A DNA stretch of 25,715 bases from Lachnospiraceae bacterium (GCA_019421365.1 JAHZFJ010000042.1:1-25715), one strand, 5' to 3'. Positions 16,838 through 25,611 are shown, counted from the first letter of the stretch. Notes: generated by a model from the sequence alone, not told the origin. A program made the numbers and translations.

Positions 16838-16908
16838 CGTTTTATATCATTATAACCTATTCACAAGTATTTGGCAATTAACAAGAGATTTTAGTTATTA
16901 CTCATGTT

Positions 16909-17468
16909 CTATTTGTACTTCTTCAATTCATTAGCTAATTCATATATAGACTCCATTTCATCAGCTAAATTATTCATATTGACAGATGACTCATCAGAAA
17001 TTCTTACGCCTTCTTCTGAAGAAGCTGCAATTTCTTCACTAGTTGCCGAGATACGATATATGATCTGTAATAGTATTAGTTGATGATATAATTCCTCTTA
17101 TTACACCTTCAATATCGTTCACTATTTCTGTTAATAATTAATTTCATGATTAATTGACTCAAACCCATCCTGTGCAATATCGATTAAATCTGATTGTTGT
17201 TTTATTGATGCCACTGACTTTTCCATGCTATCTACTGTTCGACTTGCTTCATTATTCAAATCATTAATAATTTCTGTAATTTGTGTAGTTGCATCTTGTG
17301 TCTGTATCGATAATTTTCTAATCTCTTCTGCTACTACCGCGAATCCTCTTCCAACTTCACCTGCACGTGCCGCTTCGATAGATGCATTCAAAGCTAATAG
17401 ATTTGTTTGGCTTGAGATACTTAGAATAGTATTGATAATACCTTTTACTTCATCAACACTAACTTATA
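16909..17468 (-). pseudogene. Truncated, frameshifted methyl-accepting chemotaxis receptor
   Basis: The signature of the receptor signalling tip is clear: ISSQTNLLALNASIEAARAG followed by EVGRGFAVVAEEIRKLS. Downstream the coiled-coil returning helix continues but switches frame twice, near 17138 (INY-stop against LLTEIVNDIEGVIRG) and near 17055 (then ATSEEIAASSEEGVRISDES, ending ELKKYK at the TAG at 16909). The sensor, membrane and HAMP parts are missing: the frame opens only at 17468 after a stop. About 185 residues of the cytoplasmic tail remain. It could not act as a receptor. It shows that this stretch has lost sequence. Confidence 0.85.
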
Positions 17469-17690
17469 TCTAAACCTACAGAACATACAATAGCATATGA
17501 AATAGAGCCACATAAGGAGATTTTAAGAAAAGAGTTCCAGTAACTAAATTTTACAGGTGTATGAAAATCCAGCAATATTTGACTCAGTTAATTGTCCCTT
17601 GTTTAATAGGTTCATATCTAACTAAGTCAATAATTGCGGATTGTATTTTTCGGATTTAATTTTTCTCCCTCAACTTATATTACTTCTCAA
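17469..17690. other. Intergenic remnant with a 12-bp inverted repeat
   Basis: No gene is supported here. On the plus strand a 27-codon open fragment ends at a TAA at 17541 (it reads KPTEHTIAYEIEPHKEIL), and may be the tail of a lost gene on the far side of the chemotaxis-receptor breakpoint. An inverted repeat at 17579-17590 and 17619-17630 (TTGACTCAGTTA, one mismatch) has a 28-nt loop and unknown role. Confidence 0.35.
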
Positions 17691-18545
17691 TCATAGGTCA
17701 TATCTATAACACTTGTATGTATCTTTGATTTCAAACCCAGCTTTTAAGGCAGCTTCTAATTCACTTTTTTCGTTTTCATGAATAAAATATACTATCTCTT
17801 TTATATCTGTATATTCTTCATAGAGACTCTTTAGCATGAATTGTAGGAGTTCTATTTCTAATCCTTTATTTTTTAACTCTTTTTCAAGAAATAATCCAAA
17901 GACTTCTGCTCCTTCATTATATTTCATAACTAATATACTGCCATTTATTCTCCCATTATTACGATAGACGTATATCCGGAATTTATTAATATGCTCTTTT
18001 AATCGCTCACTAGTCCAATACATTTCAAACTCATTTGCAAATCTATCATGAAAATTTGCATACTCCACAAACTCTGTTGGCTTCAAGTATTTTATTTGTT
18101 GTTGTACTTCATAATCACTACAACTTCTATGTTCAAAGCGTGTGTCATAACTTGACTCAATACATTTAACATTCAACGCGTTAAAATATGTATGGGCTGA
18201 AATATTATCAAACGGAACCCCTATTAATAATTTATAGCCCGATAATTCTTTTTTGATATATTCAATCATCTCATTCGCATTAATAGCATACTCGTCCTCT
18301 ATCATAAAAACTATTGTCTGCGCAACTATATCATCTTTCTCCCAGAAAAAAATAGTAACACCTTTGAGTATTTCATGTTGGTAACAACCAATTATTTTTT
18401 GAGTATCAGATTTATTAGCACGTTCAATAGTTCTTTTTAAGACATCCTTTGATTGAAATTTAGGATAACTATTTTTCGTTTTATCTTGACTAACACGCCA
18501 AATAAATTCTAGTATTTCGCCTATTTCCTTAATCTCTACTATCAT
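17691..18545 (-). CDS. GNAT-like N-acetyltransferase
   Basis: A 284-residue protein with the layout of a GNAT duplication: a degenerate N-terminal half and a C-terminal half that looks catalytic. In the second half, RNNGRINGSILVMKYNEGAE gives the beta-strand hairpin, EVFGLFLEKELKNKGLEIEL is a weak motif A, and IVYFIHENEKSELEAALKAG followed by FEIKDTYKCYRYDL gives the C-terminal strands. The normal R/Q-x-x-G-x-G/A loop is reduced to KNKGLE, so acetyl-CoA binding is likely but not certain. The start ATG at 18545 has GGAGGA upstream. It is the last gene of a run that includes the SGNH, HAD and phosphorylase genes, 39 bp after the SGNH gene, and is the only uninterrupted member. The substrate is unknown. 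Confidence 0.75.
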   Translation of the reverse strand: MIVEIKEIGEILEFIWRVSQDKTKNSYPKFQSKDVLKRTIERANKSDTQKIIGCYQHEILKGVTIFFWEKDDIVAQTIVFMIEDEYAINANEMIEYIKKELSGYKLLIGVPFDNISAHTYFNALNVKCIESSYDTRFEHRSCSDYEVQQQIKYLKPTEFVEYANFHDRFANEFEMYWTSERLKEHINKFRIYVYRNNGRINGSILVMKYNEGAEVFGLFLEKELKNKGLEIELLQFMLKSLYEEYTDIKEIVYFIHENEKSELEAALKAGFEIKDTYKCYRYDL

Positions 18546-18584
18546 CTTTCTCCTCCGTATACACTTTTCGTCCCTTATCCTAAG

Positions 18585-19261
18585 CTATAGTTGTAATGTC
18601 TCAACTACATTCTTATATATCGACTTCTGCACAAAATCTGAAGGATGCAACCCATCATTTACACCCCCCTCACCATATATGATATCGTCAATCACTAATT
18701 GATTTACTTCTAGATACTCTGTTATGTACTTATAGTTATCTACTAATTGTATCTTCTTACCAGCTGCTAAATCACGTATAATTCCAACAACTTCATCGGT
18801 ATGATAAAGCCTATTAGGATAATATTCATTACTATGAACTGATGGTATTGGAGTTAATAGAATTAACTTTTTTCCTATACTAATTAGATAATCAACAAGA
18901 TATTCCAAATTAGTTTTTAACTCTTCCATACCATTTATTCGTTTACGATCATTCATTCCACCCAAGATAAGTACCAAATCATCATCACTTGATACTAGTG
19001 TATCAATGTACTTATTAATCTGAAACGAGAATGCTCCCCCACCTCCTTTATTCTCAACAGTAGATGCAGTATAATTATTGTATAAATATTGCTCTAATAG
19101 CCCCCACCAACTGTTGGGTGCCACTCTTCTAAAAATTTTGTCCCTTCATCTCCAAAGATCAAGTCTTGAGTTAAGTAACTCATAGAACTTCCTGCACCCG
19201 AAGCAAGGCTATCGCCTATAATCTTAATTTTCACACCTTTTTTCAATATCTCTTTATACAT
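18585..19261 (-). pseudogene. SGNH/GDSL hydrolase disrupted by a frameshift
   Basis: Two frames together make one esterase/lipase-like SGNH protein of about 225 residues. The N-terminal frame starts at ATG 19261 (GAGG 7 nt upstream) and contains block I, IIGDSLASGAGSS, with the nucleophile Ser. It runs into a stop in the next 45 codons. The second frame takes over near 19130 and carries APNSWWGLLEQYLYNN, block III GGMNDRK and block V DGLHPSD with the catalytic Asp and His. A one-base loss in the TTTTTAGAAG stretch would explain the switch. Intact relatives deacylate or de-esterify sugars or lipids. Neither piece contains the full triad, so no activity is expected unless the frameshift is bypassed or is a sequencing error. 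Confidence 0.8.
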
Positions 19262-19288
19262 CATTTCACCTCTATATCATACAATGAT

Positions 19289-20002
19289 TTAATCTATATA
19301 CAGTAAAAGATCCTTAAAACTATCTATTCTTATATCTGCATTTTGAAGAATTATCTTCCTTTGATTCTCTTCTTTTCTTTCTAGATATTCCGTTAATACA
19401 GTTCGCATCTTTGCCTGTTTTGCACCAAATAATTCATTCGAACCACCATCACCAACAAATAAACTTTCACTTGCTATTACACCCATTCGTTCCATTGCCA
19501 ATGTATATATTTTCGCATTAGGTTTTAGTAATCCCACTTCACACGAGAAAATTGCTTCGTCAAAATATGTACTGAGTATCGATGTCTTCCAATACTTGCA
19601 GTCAATCACATCTGCATTACTTATTAAACATAATTTAATTTTATGTTTCTTTAATTCTTCCAAGGTATAAATTATTTCATCATCCGAATTTTCTAATGCC
19701 ATTCTCATTCTATTTAATCTACTATGCAATAACCTATCTCGTTGTTCTTTATCGATTTTGTTCGGAAACAAATTAAGGATCTTATCTATAATTTCGTCTT
19801 CTGAATTTACTTTCCCCAGAGCACGTTTCTCATATAAAACAGGGTTCTCCGCACATTGCTCCCATTCTTCCATAGTAATATTTAGTATGTCAAATTCATT
19901 ATCTTCTTGCGAATAGCGGGGATAAATAAGTGTAAAAAATAAGTCAAAAAATATTGCTTTTAGTATAATAATTTCCCCTTTTATATTTGTCTTTACATTC
20001 AT
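19289..20002 (-). CDS. HAD-family hydrolase with uncertain or damaged start
   Basis: The HAD core is intact: motif I FFDLFFTLIYP (nucleophile Asp; the second Asp is replaced by Phe, as in many members), motif II LCLISNAD, motif III Lys in GLLKPNAKIY, and motif IV FVGDGGSNELFGA. It probably removes phosphate from a small metabolite in the cytoplasm. The start is odd. Relatives begin just before KAIFFDLF, and here that codon (19966-19964) is ATA, with a good AAGGGGA 7 nt upstream, which suggests an ATG to ATA change. The only ATG in frame is at 20002. It overlaps the stop of the phosphorylase gene (ATGA) without a ribosome binding site, so translation may depend on coupling. It lies 27 bp before the SGNH gene. 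Confidence 0.8.
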   Translation of the reverse strand: MNVKTNIKGEIIILKAIFFDLFFTLIYPRYSQEDNEFDILNITMEEWEQCAENPVLYEKRALGKVNSEDEIIDKILNLFPNKIDKEQRDRLLHSRLNRMRMALENSDDEIIYTLEELKKHKIKLCLISNADVIDCKYWKTSILSTYFDEAIFSCEVGLLKPNAKIYTLAMERMGVIASESLFVGDGGSNELFGAKQAKMRTVLTEYLERKEENQRKIILQNADIRIDSFKDLLLYID

Positions 20003-20788
20003 AGATTAGCGCATATACGCAATGATAGATTTACTAGTTCTTCACGAATTTGTGTGCGGTCCACACATTTACGTCCATCCCAAATAACATCACTTAGGTC
20101 GTCACCGCCGTAAATTAATTGTCCTAATTCTACGTTTCGAAAATGTGATACAGCAAATAGTGCTGAGGATTCCATTTCTACAGTTAAACAGCCTTCTGGA
20201 TACTCTTAATGTAATTTTGTCTTGTGTCTCGCGGAATATAGCATCCGTAGTCCATGTTTTCCCCTTAATATATGGGATATTTTCTTGCTGTAATAGAAGT
20301 TCAATTTTCTTTACAGTTTCTTTTCTGCATGAAATTTCTCTTGAAGGTTCTATGTAATGATATGATAATCCTTCATCACGTATAGCTGTACAAGGTATAA
20401 TAATATTACCTACAGAAATATCTTTTTGTAAAACGCCTGCTCCACCACATACAATAAATTTCTTACATCCTAAAGCGATAAGTTGCTCCAATTCGTATGC
20501 AGCTCCGGCGGCTCCTAGACACCCCAACACAAGACATACTCGTTTGCCATTATATTCTGTTTCATATATAGGAATATCTAAAGCTTCTGAAGCTAAATAG
20601 TCAACTTGATTAAGTTCGCCCTGTTCCTTTTTCTTTTCAATAACACTTTTAAAGAAAGTAATAACACAATATTCAGGCAAGGACATATTAATATGCTTAA
20701 TTGAATTATTTATTTTCTGTGTTGGTTCAAGCTTAGCTTCTGTATTTGTATCAAATTCTAGTATTGGATATTTTTCTTTATTTATCAT
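19999..20788 (-). pseudogene. Nucleoside phosphorylase (uridine phosphorylase-like) with frameshift
   Basis: The N-terminal frame covers about 200 residues of a PNP/UDP-family phosphorylase: LVLGCLGAAGAAYELEQLI, KKFIVCGGAGVL, and GKTWTTDAIFRET near the base-binding region. At about 20203 the frame changes. The lost C-terminus continues in another frame as YPEGCLTVEMESSALFAV, including the ribose-binding Met-Glu, and reads on to a TGA at 19999-20001. A single-base loss near AGAGTATCCAG would explain it. Intact enzymes split nucleosides with phosphate into base and ribose-1-phosphate. The start is ATG 20788 with AGAGG rather far upstream (13 nt). It is the first gene of the broken four-gene run and its end overlaps the HAD ATG by 4 nt. 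Confidence 0.85.
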
Positions 20789-20849
20789 AACTGTTAACAA
20801 ACACCTCTTTACTTTTCATCAAATAAATTTCAGCATAGTCTATTAACAT

Positions 20850-20858
20850 ATTATAGCA
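20850..20858 (-). promoter_or_regulatory. Extended -10 promoter of the phosphorylase gene run
   Basis: On the minus strand TGCTATAAT gives a perfect -10 with the TG extension. No good -35 is visible at 17 bp, as expected for an extended -10 promoter. Confidence 0.5.
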
Positions 20859-20883
20859 TCAATCAAACATAAATTTCCATATA

Positions 20884-20929
20884 AAAAAATACGAAGGTTC
20901 CATGAGAAGCATAGACCTTCGTATTTTTT
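20884..20929. terminator. Bidirectional rho-independent terminator
   Basis: A 15-bp perfect stem (20884-20898 with 20915-20929, core AATACGAAGGT) has A/T runs on both sides, giving T-tracts in both directions. It terminates the DUF3784 gene transcript on the minus strand. Confidence 0.85.
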
Positions 20930-21016
20930 CACCATCTCAGTAATATTGCACATATTTTTATGCATTGAAATTATAACTAAGTCAACATTTTAATTATAAT
21001 CTATTTAATCAGTAAT

Positions 21017-21355
21017 TTATCTACTTAATTTATATTTTTCAAAGTCCTTATCCGTATCAAAATTCACATCCTTTAGGAATAGAACGAACCAAACTACCAA
21101 AGCAATAATCGCAAGATATTGTGAGATTAAAATTGAAAATATTGCTCCTGCACACATAACGAGCGTCCAAATAAACACCGAATTTCTTTGGTCTTTGCTC
21201 AATTTTTCTATATCATATAATCCCCGTTCACATTTGGTAAGCGAATTAAATCCACTAATTAAAATTGCACCTTTTTCTTTTAACAAAAAGAATACAAGCG
21301 TCAAAATCCCAAAAATAATTGCTAATATTGCGCAAGCGTAAAAACCATTATTCAT
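21017..21355 (-). CDS. DUF3784 small membrane protein
   Basis: About 112 residues. The pattern fits DUF3784, a Firmicutes family of unknown function: a first membrane helix (residues 5-25), then LLKEKGAILISGFNSLTKCE with the conserved Gly-Ala and Gly-[FY]-Asn region, then two more helices (about 58-78 and 81-95) and a charged C-terminus. I choose the ATG at 21355 because AAGGAAG lies 7 nt upstream; an in-frame ATG at 21418 adds 21 residues rich in basic and polar amino acids without signal character. It is a single gene with a strong terminator 120 bp downstream. No neighbour suggests a role. Confidence 0.75.
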   Translation of the reverse strand: MNNGFYACAILAIIFGILTLVFFLLKEKGAILISGFNSLTKCERGLYDIEKLSKDQRNSVFIWTLVMCAGAIFSILISQYLAIIALVVWFVLFLKDVNFDTDKDFEKYKLSR

Positions 21356-21644
21356 ATTACCACTTCCTTTACATCTTAATTGTATATTCTTAAAACGGTT
21401 ACTCATATTCTTTGCCAAATATATTATTCTTATCCAATAAGTCGATTAGAATTTATTTCTTACGTAACCCAAGAGGGCACTCATTCCCCTAATTATCATA
21501 TAATATATACCATTTTTTAATGATATCACAATATACCCCAGCACTAGTTACTTACCACATTTAAAATCATAATAATTTTATTATCCACCTCTTGTTTTTA
21601 ATATATCACAGATATCCAATGATAATTTGCCATATTAGAAACAA

Positions 21645-22607
21645 TTATATTAATATGCTGGTATCTTGATTGAGCAATGTACTTGAAGCGAGTCTGATTT
21701 CTTTTTTATGTTTTTTCCAAATATTAATATCGTCTTCGTATTCACGGTCAAATATCTTTTTTGATAAATCTTGAATTAGTCTAAAAGAAGCAATACAATG
21801 TGTGTTCTCAGTATCAGATTTATTGGCTTCTAATAAGAATTTGTAAAACGTTTTCAAGGTCTTTTTAGAATATATTAGTTCTACTAGCTTCGCTCTATAT
21901 TCTAATTGTCCCCCTGTAATACCTTTAATATGATTTAAATCCCATGAATGCTGTGCTTCATGCTTTAGAAAGTTCATCCAGAATGAGGATGAAAGCATCC
22001 GCTTTCGGTTGGTTTTCGCCACACAATACAATTCGTTATTCTCATCTGCCCAGCCACCAGTTCCAAGTCTATTTAAAGAAATATAAGCCATCCAGCTTCT
22101 ACTAATAAATCCATACATCCAATAAACGGAATATTTTTCAGTACCTTCAGGTAGTCTAATATTATAGTTTTTTTTCTTTGTTTTTTTCCAGATATATGGT
22201 CCTTTAAATCCGGAGGTATCTCCACCAAGATATTGAAAACCTTCTAAAGTGACTATTTCAGCCAATCTATTTTCTATTTTTTCCCAACTTTCTTCTAAAT
22301 CATTCTTTATATCACTTTTAAATTCGATTTCAAATAATGTTCCAAATTTATTACATAACCAAATTAAAGCTTCATTTTTATCTGTTTCTTACCAGAATAT
22401 TAGTTTATAATACTCTTGAAATATACTACAAATCAATTGTACTTTTTTGTTTTTAGAAACAGGTTTGTTTTCATTTTCATCAAATATTTGTACATACTTG
22501 CGGACCAATCTTTTTTTGTTAGGAAATTGCCTTAAATAATCAACAGCACTTCTAAGCTCACCTTGGGTTATTAATCCTAAATATTTATTTAATGAATATT
22601 TTTCCAT
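21645..22607 (-). pseudogene. HExxH putative metalloprotein interrupted by an in-frame stop
   Basis: One frame runs from ATG 22607 (GAGG 8 nt upstream) to 21645, broken only by a TAA at 22389-22391. The first part ends SIFQEYYKLIFW. The frame continues directly after the stop (ETDKNEALIWLCNKFGTLFE) into the second part, which begins with no start codon of its own, only a TTG at 22265. The joined product would be about 319 residues. Residues KHEAQHSWDL form an HExxH metal-binding motif, as in zinc peptidases, and no signal peptide is present. I do not recognise the family. A nonsense mutation is the simple reading; readthrough of TAA would be needed to make the full protein. Its promoter and ribosome binding site are still intact. 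Confidence 0.75.
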
Positions 22608-22637
22608 TAATCTCACCTCAAAAATATAATTTGCTTA

Positions 22638-22666
22638 ATTATACTTTCCAATATATTCAAAGTCAA
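22638..22666 (-). promoter_or_regulatory. Promoter of the HExxH protein gene
   Basis: On the minus strand TTGACT (22661-22666), 17 bp and a perfect TATAAT (22638-22643) make a near-consensus sigma-A promoter about 30 bp before the start codon. Confidence 0.75.
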
Positions 22667-22679
22667 TATACCCCAATGT

Positions 22680-22700
22680 AAAAAAGTGTAACATTTACAC
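22680..22700 (-). terminator. Short terminator of the GNAT gene
   Basis: The stem GTGTAA / TTACAC with loop ATG is followed on the minus strand by six T. It lies 9 bp after the stop at 22709. The stem is short and AT-rich, so efficiency may be modest. Confidence 0.6.
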
Positions 22701-22708
22701 CATAGTTA

Positions 22709-23548
22709 TTAGTTGATATTGAATTTTTTCAAATAGTTACTTATCACATTTTTATCCTCGTGCCACCAATGCATTTGATATTCGTCGATGCATTTAAAAC
22801 CCAGTTTTTCTGCTAATTTTTTTGAGCTTTCATTTCCTGCATCACAATCCCATAAAGGCATTATACCATCTTCAACACAAAACTTAATAAATGCGGAACA
22901 TACTATCGTGGCAAATCCTTGACTACGATATTCTTTTTTTGTAACAATATCAATTTCTGCAAAGCCTTGCTTTACATAATATGTATTGCAAATACTGATA
23001 AACTCTCCGTCTTTTAAAATACAGAATCCAAATCCATTTTGAATAAATCTAGATGCTGACTCCCACAATTGACTATATGATGAGTCCATTTCATTAACGT
23101 ATTTTTCGAATAGATACTCATCCAGTTTCCTTAGTTCGTATGATTCAGGAAGCCTAATGCTCCAATTTATTATTGATGAAAGCTTTGATTTATCCCATTG
23201 ATAAAGATTCCGATTTAATCTTACTGCATTATCGCTTAGTATCTCATCAATTTTTTCAATCCATTCATTAGAAGAATTATAAAGGTCGTAATAGTGATTA
23301 TGATTATCGTGTTTTGACAAATATTCTAATAAAAAACCATTGAATATAATGTTCTTTGCATCTCCAGCAACTAAGTATTTTCCACTGTTACTAACTATTA
23401 AGCAGCACGTTGGATTAATATTATTATCAATAAAAATTCGCCCTGGTTGTTTCCCTTCAACGACTGAAAATGCAAAAATATGATGCACATTAGCATCATG
23501 AAATAACTGTTCTACTATATCAAATTCATTTTTTTTTAATTCTCTCAT
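22709..23548 (-). CDS. GNAT acetyltransferase (two-domain, PF12746-like)
   Basis: A 279-residue protein. The N-terminal half (about 1-140) has features of the GNAT_acetyltran family, such as NPTCCLIVSNSGKYLVAGDA. The C-terminal half is a standard GNAT domain: the strand FGFCILKDGEFISICNTYYV, AEIDIVTKKEYRSQGFATIV with the R/Q-x-x-G-x-A acetyl-CoA loop (RSQGFA), and LWDCDAGNESSKKLAEKLGF as motif B. It should be a cytoplasmic acetyltransferase of unknown substrate. The start is ATG 23548, 9 nt after GGGGGA; an earlier in-frame ATG at 23572 lies upstream of this site. It has its own promoter and terminator and so is a stand-alone gene. Confidence 0.88.
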   Translation of the reverse strand: MRELKKNEFDIVEQLFHDANVHHIFAFSVVEGKQPGRIFIDNNINPTCCLIVSNSGKYLVAGDAKNIIFNGFLLEYLSKHDNHNHYYDLYNSSNEWIEKIDEILSDNAVRLNRNLYQWDKSKLSSIINWSIRLPESYELRKLDEYLFEKYVNEMDSSYSQLWESASRFIQNGFGFCILKDGEFISICNTYYVKQGFAEIDIVTKKEYRSQGFATIVCSAFIKFCVEDGIMPLWDCDAGNESSKKLAEKLGFKCIDEYQMHWWHEDKNVISNYLKKFNIN

Positions 23549-23605
23549 ATATCTGTGTCCCCCATTAATCATAGATTTCTTTGCTTTGTTAAATAAACTA
23601 TCGTT

Positions 23606-23634
23606 ATTATAGCATCATTTCATTATGTTGCCAA
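23606..23634 (-). promoter_or_regulatory. Promoter of the GNAT gene
   Basis: On the minus strand TTGGCA (23629-23634), 17 bp and a perfect TATAAT (23606-23611), with a TGC extension before the -10, give a strong promoter about 55 bp before the start codon. Confidence 0.75.
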
Positions 23635-23638
23635 CATA

Positions 23639-23697
23639 TTCCAATAACGGTTACACATCACATTCATGTATGGGTAAACGGTTATTGGAACTTTTTA
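23639..23697 (+). terminator. Plus-strand hairpin at the boundary with the mobile-element remnant
   Basis: A 10-bp perfect stem (TTCCAATAAC at 23639-23648 with 23681-23690) with a 32-nt loop is followed on the plus strand by CTTTTTA. No plus-strand gene leads into it in this window, so it may be a relic or the edge of an inserted segment. Confidence 0.4.
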
Positions 23698-24184
23698 TGC
23701 CATTTTTTCAGATATCTCATATACTGTTCAATCATATTGTGTTTATCAAAGATAAATGGAGATAAAACAGAATCATGTTTCTCACTGATATGTTCTAGTA
23801 AACAGACCGGTTGATGGCACAAAGTGAGTCCAAAGAACAGAGCCGTTCTTAAGCAAACGAGTGAAAGCTCGGTCTGGTCAGAAAAAACTGTCAATGCCAA
23901 ACATGATATGTCTAAAGGAACAGCTGACTGAAGTTCAGCAATCCTTGTACTTATTGATAAAAGTTAGTCACCATGCAAAGTACGCCACCAAAGCATGGAA
24001 CGAAAGACTGACAAACAGAGGGAAGAAGAATAAATAACAAACGGATATTTGGTGGCAAACAATCGTCCATAAGATTGTAAGTGAATGAATTGCATTCCTT
24101 AATAAGAGTGGGTTGTGCTTAGCTTTAACAGATACCCGTTGATTCCATATATTTGACACGAATAAACGTGAGAAAGGAATTACT
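23698..24184. other. Region upstream of the integrase with degenerate coding fragments
   Basis: No intact gene is supported in this 490-bp stretch. On the plus strand one frame from about 23822 to a TAA at 24035-24037 reads a highly basic sequence (LSKRVKARSGQKKLSMPNM, then KEQLTEVQQSLYLL and YATKAWNERLTNRGKKNK). A separate frame just before it starts MAQSESKEQSRS and stops at once, so a frameshifted small gene of the element is possible. On the minus strand a tail ending YMRYLKKWHKKFQ (stop at 23682) also looks coding-like. I cannot assign any of these to a family. Confidence 0.3.
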
Positions 24185-25611
24185 ATGTCACATAAAAACA
24201 AAGTACCTTTGGTTGACCAAGTAAAGCAAGCCTTGGATAGCAAGCTTGCGATTGGTCGTTCCAAACATCAGGATAAGCTCTCTGAAAATAAGAGAAAAGA
24301 AATTACATCGAATTATATCTATAGCTGGGAAACCTACCGCAGCTATCTAAAACATGGCTGTTATTTCGTTCTCTGGTGCAAAGAAAATTATCGTTGTAAA
24401 ACCTTGGAACAGTGCAGAAGCCATGTTGATGAGTGGCTGGAAAGCAGGAAAGTTCTCTCTGCAAGTACACAGAAGTTAGAAGCTAGCTCCCTCGCCAAGA
24501 TCTTCGGATGTGTTCTACCACTGAATTTATAAAAACAGACGAGAGATTAAGAGCAAACATCAAAAGAAGTCGTGGAACCAAGAAACGGGATGCACATTTT
24601 TCTGAAACAAAGAATAAGAAACTGGTAGAATTCTGTCGTGCTACAGAATTAAGACGTGCAGAACTTCCCTCTTTGATGGGAAATTGTCTGAAAGAAGAGG
24701 ATGGAAAATATTTCATCATTGTTCGTTCTGGTTCTAAGGGTGGGAAGTATCGTGAAGTTCCTGTGATTGGGAATATTGACTTGGTAGTCCAGATAATGAA
24801 TGAGGCAGGGGATAAAAAGGTCTGGAGTAAAATACATAATGCAGCTGATATTCATTCCTACCGTGGGGATTATGCAACCGCTATCTATCTTGGGAATGCT
24901 AGACCACTTGAACAGATACCGAAGTGTGACCGCTATTATTGCCGTAAGGATAAGAAGGGCATTTGGTATGACAAAGTAACAAACCAAAATAAGCGGTTAA
25001 TGCAGATGCCATACGAAACCGATTCCTATGTGGTATTTCTTCTCTTTAAGCTTGGTCTTAGGATTGGTGAGGCAGTTGCTCTTAAATGGTCGGATATTGA
25101 TTCGGAAGCACGCGAAATCCACATCCATCGAATGGAAAGTCTAGTCGAGGATGAGAACAGGAAACTCAAAGTTGCCATCTGTGAATATACGAAGAAGAAA
25201 AGCCCTGCTGGTGACAGATATCTTCCTTTAAGCGATTATGAAATCAACCTATTTCAGAAAGTTAAGCGTATCAATGAGGAAACAGGCTATTGGGATGGAG
25301 ATTTTATCTTCTGTGATAAAGACAGCAGAACCAAAATTCGCGAGGTCGATAACTGCATCCGTGCTCAGTGCAGACGTGCAGGAATCGAAGTGAAATCCGC
25401 TCATGATATTCGTAGAACGGTAGCTTCTGAAATGGACAGAAAGAAAATCCCAATCGAAGACATTCGCTGGTATCTCGGACATAATGATATAGCCACAACC
25501 CGTTCTTACATACTGAATAACCAAGGGAAACAGAAAACTTCAAGACTGATTATATATGCTCTGTTAGAGATGAATGGAAGCGACGTACTCATGGGTACTC
25601 AAAACTCCTAA
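24185..25611 (+). pseudogene. Chimeric, frameshifted tyrosine recombinase (integrase)
   Basis: The first frame (24185-24532, AGGA upstream) holds a core-binding domain of 107 residues. A GT duplication near 24510 shifts the frame, so that KIFGC runs to a stop while STTEFIKTDERLRANIKR continues in the frame of 24508-25611. That second frame holds half of one integrase catalytic domain: box I ATELRRAEL and HSYRGDYAT (H116, R119), then YYCRKDKKG. There, at about residue 156 (nt 24975), it switches to a second, Tn916/phage-type catalytic domain with GLRIGEAVALKW (R185), HDIRRT (H299, R302), LGHNDIATTRSYI (H325, Y334). The second domain has a full R-H-R-H-Y set, but without its own arm-binding domain. 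It is the only plus-strand gene, and ends about 55 bp from the tRNA-Gly 3' end. Site-specific activity is doubtful. Confidence 0.85.

Noticed and set aside
23682..23900. A 72-residue minus-strand gene
   Set aside because: The tail looks coding-like but there is no convincing start or ribosome binding site, the N-terminal half is odd, and it ends within the hairpin at 23681. I kept it only as a possible remnant.
24160..24178. GAATAAACGTGAGAAAG as an operator at the integrase
   Set aside because: Only the left half matches the operator; the right half does not.
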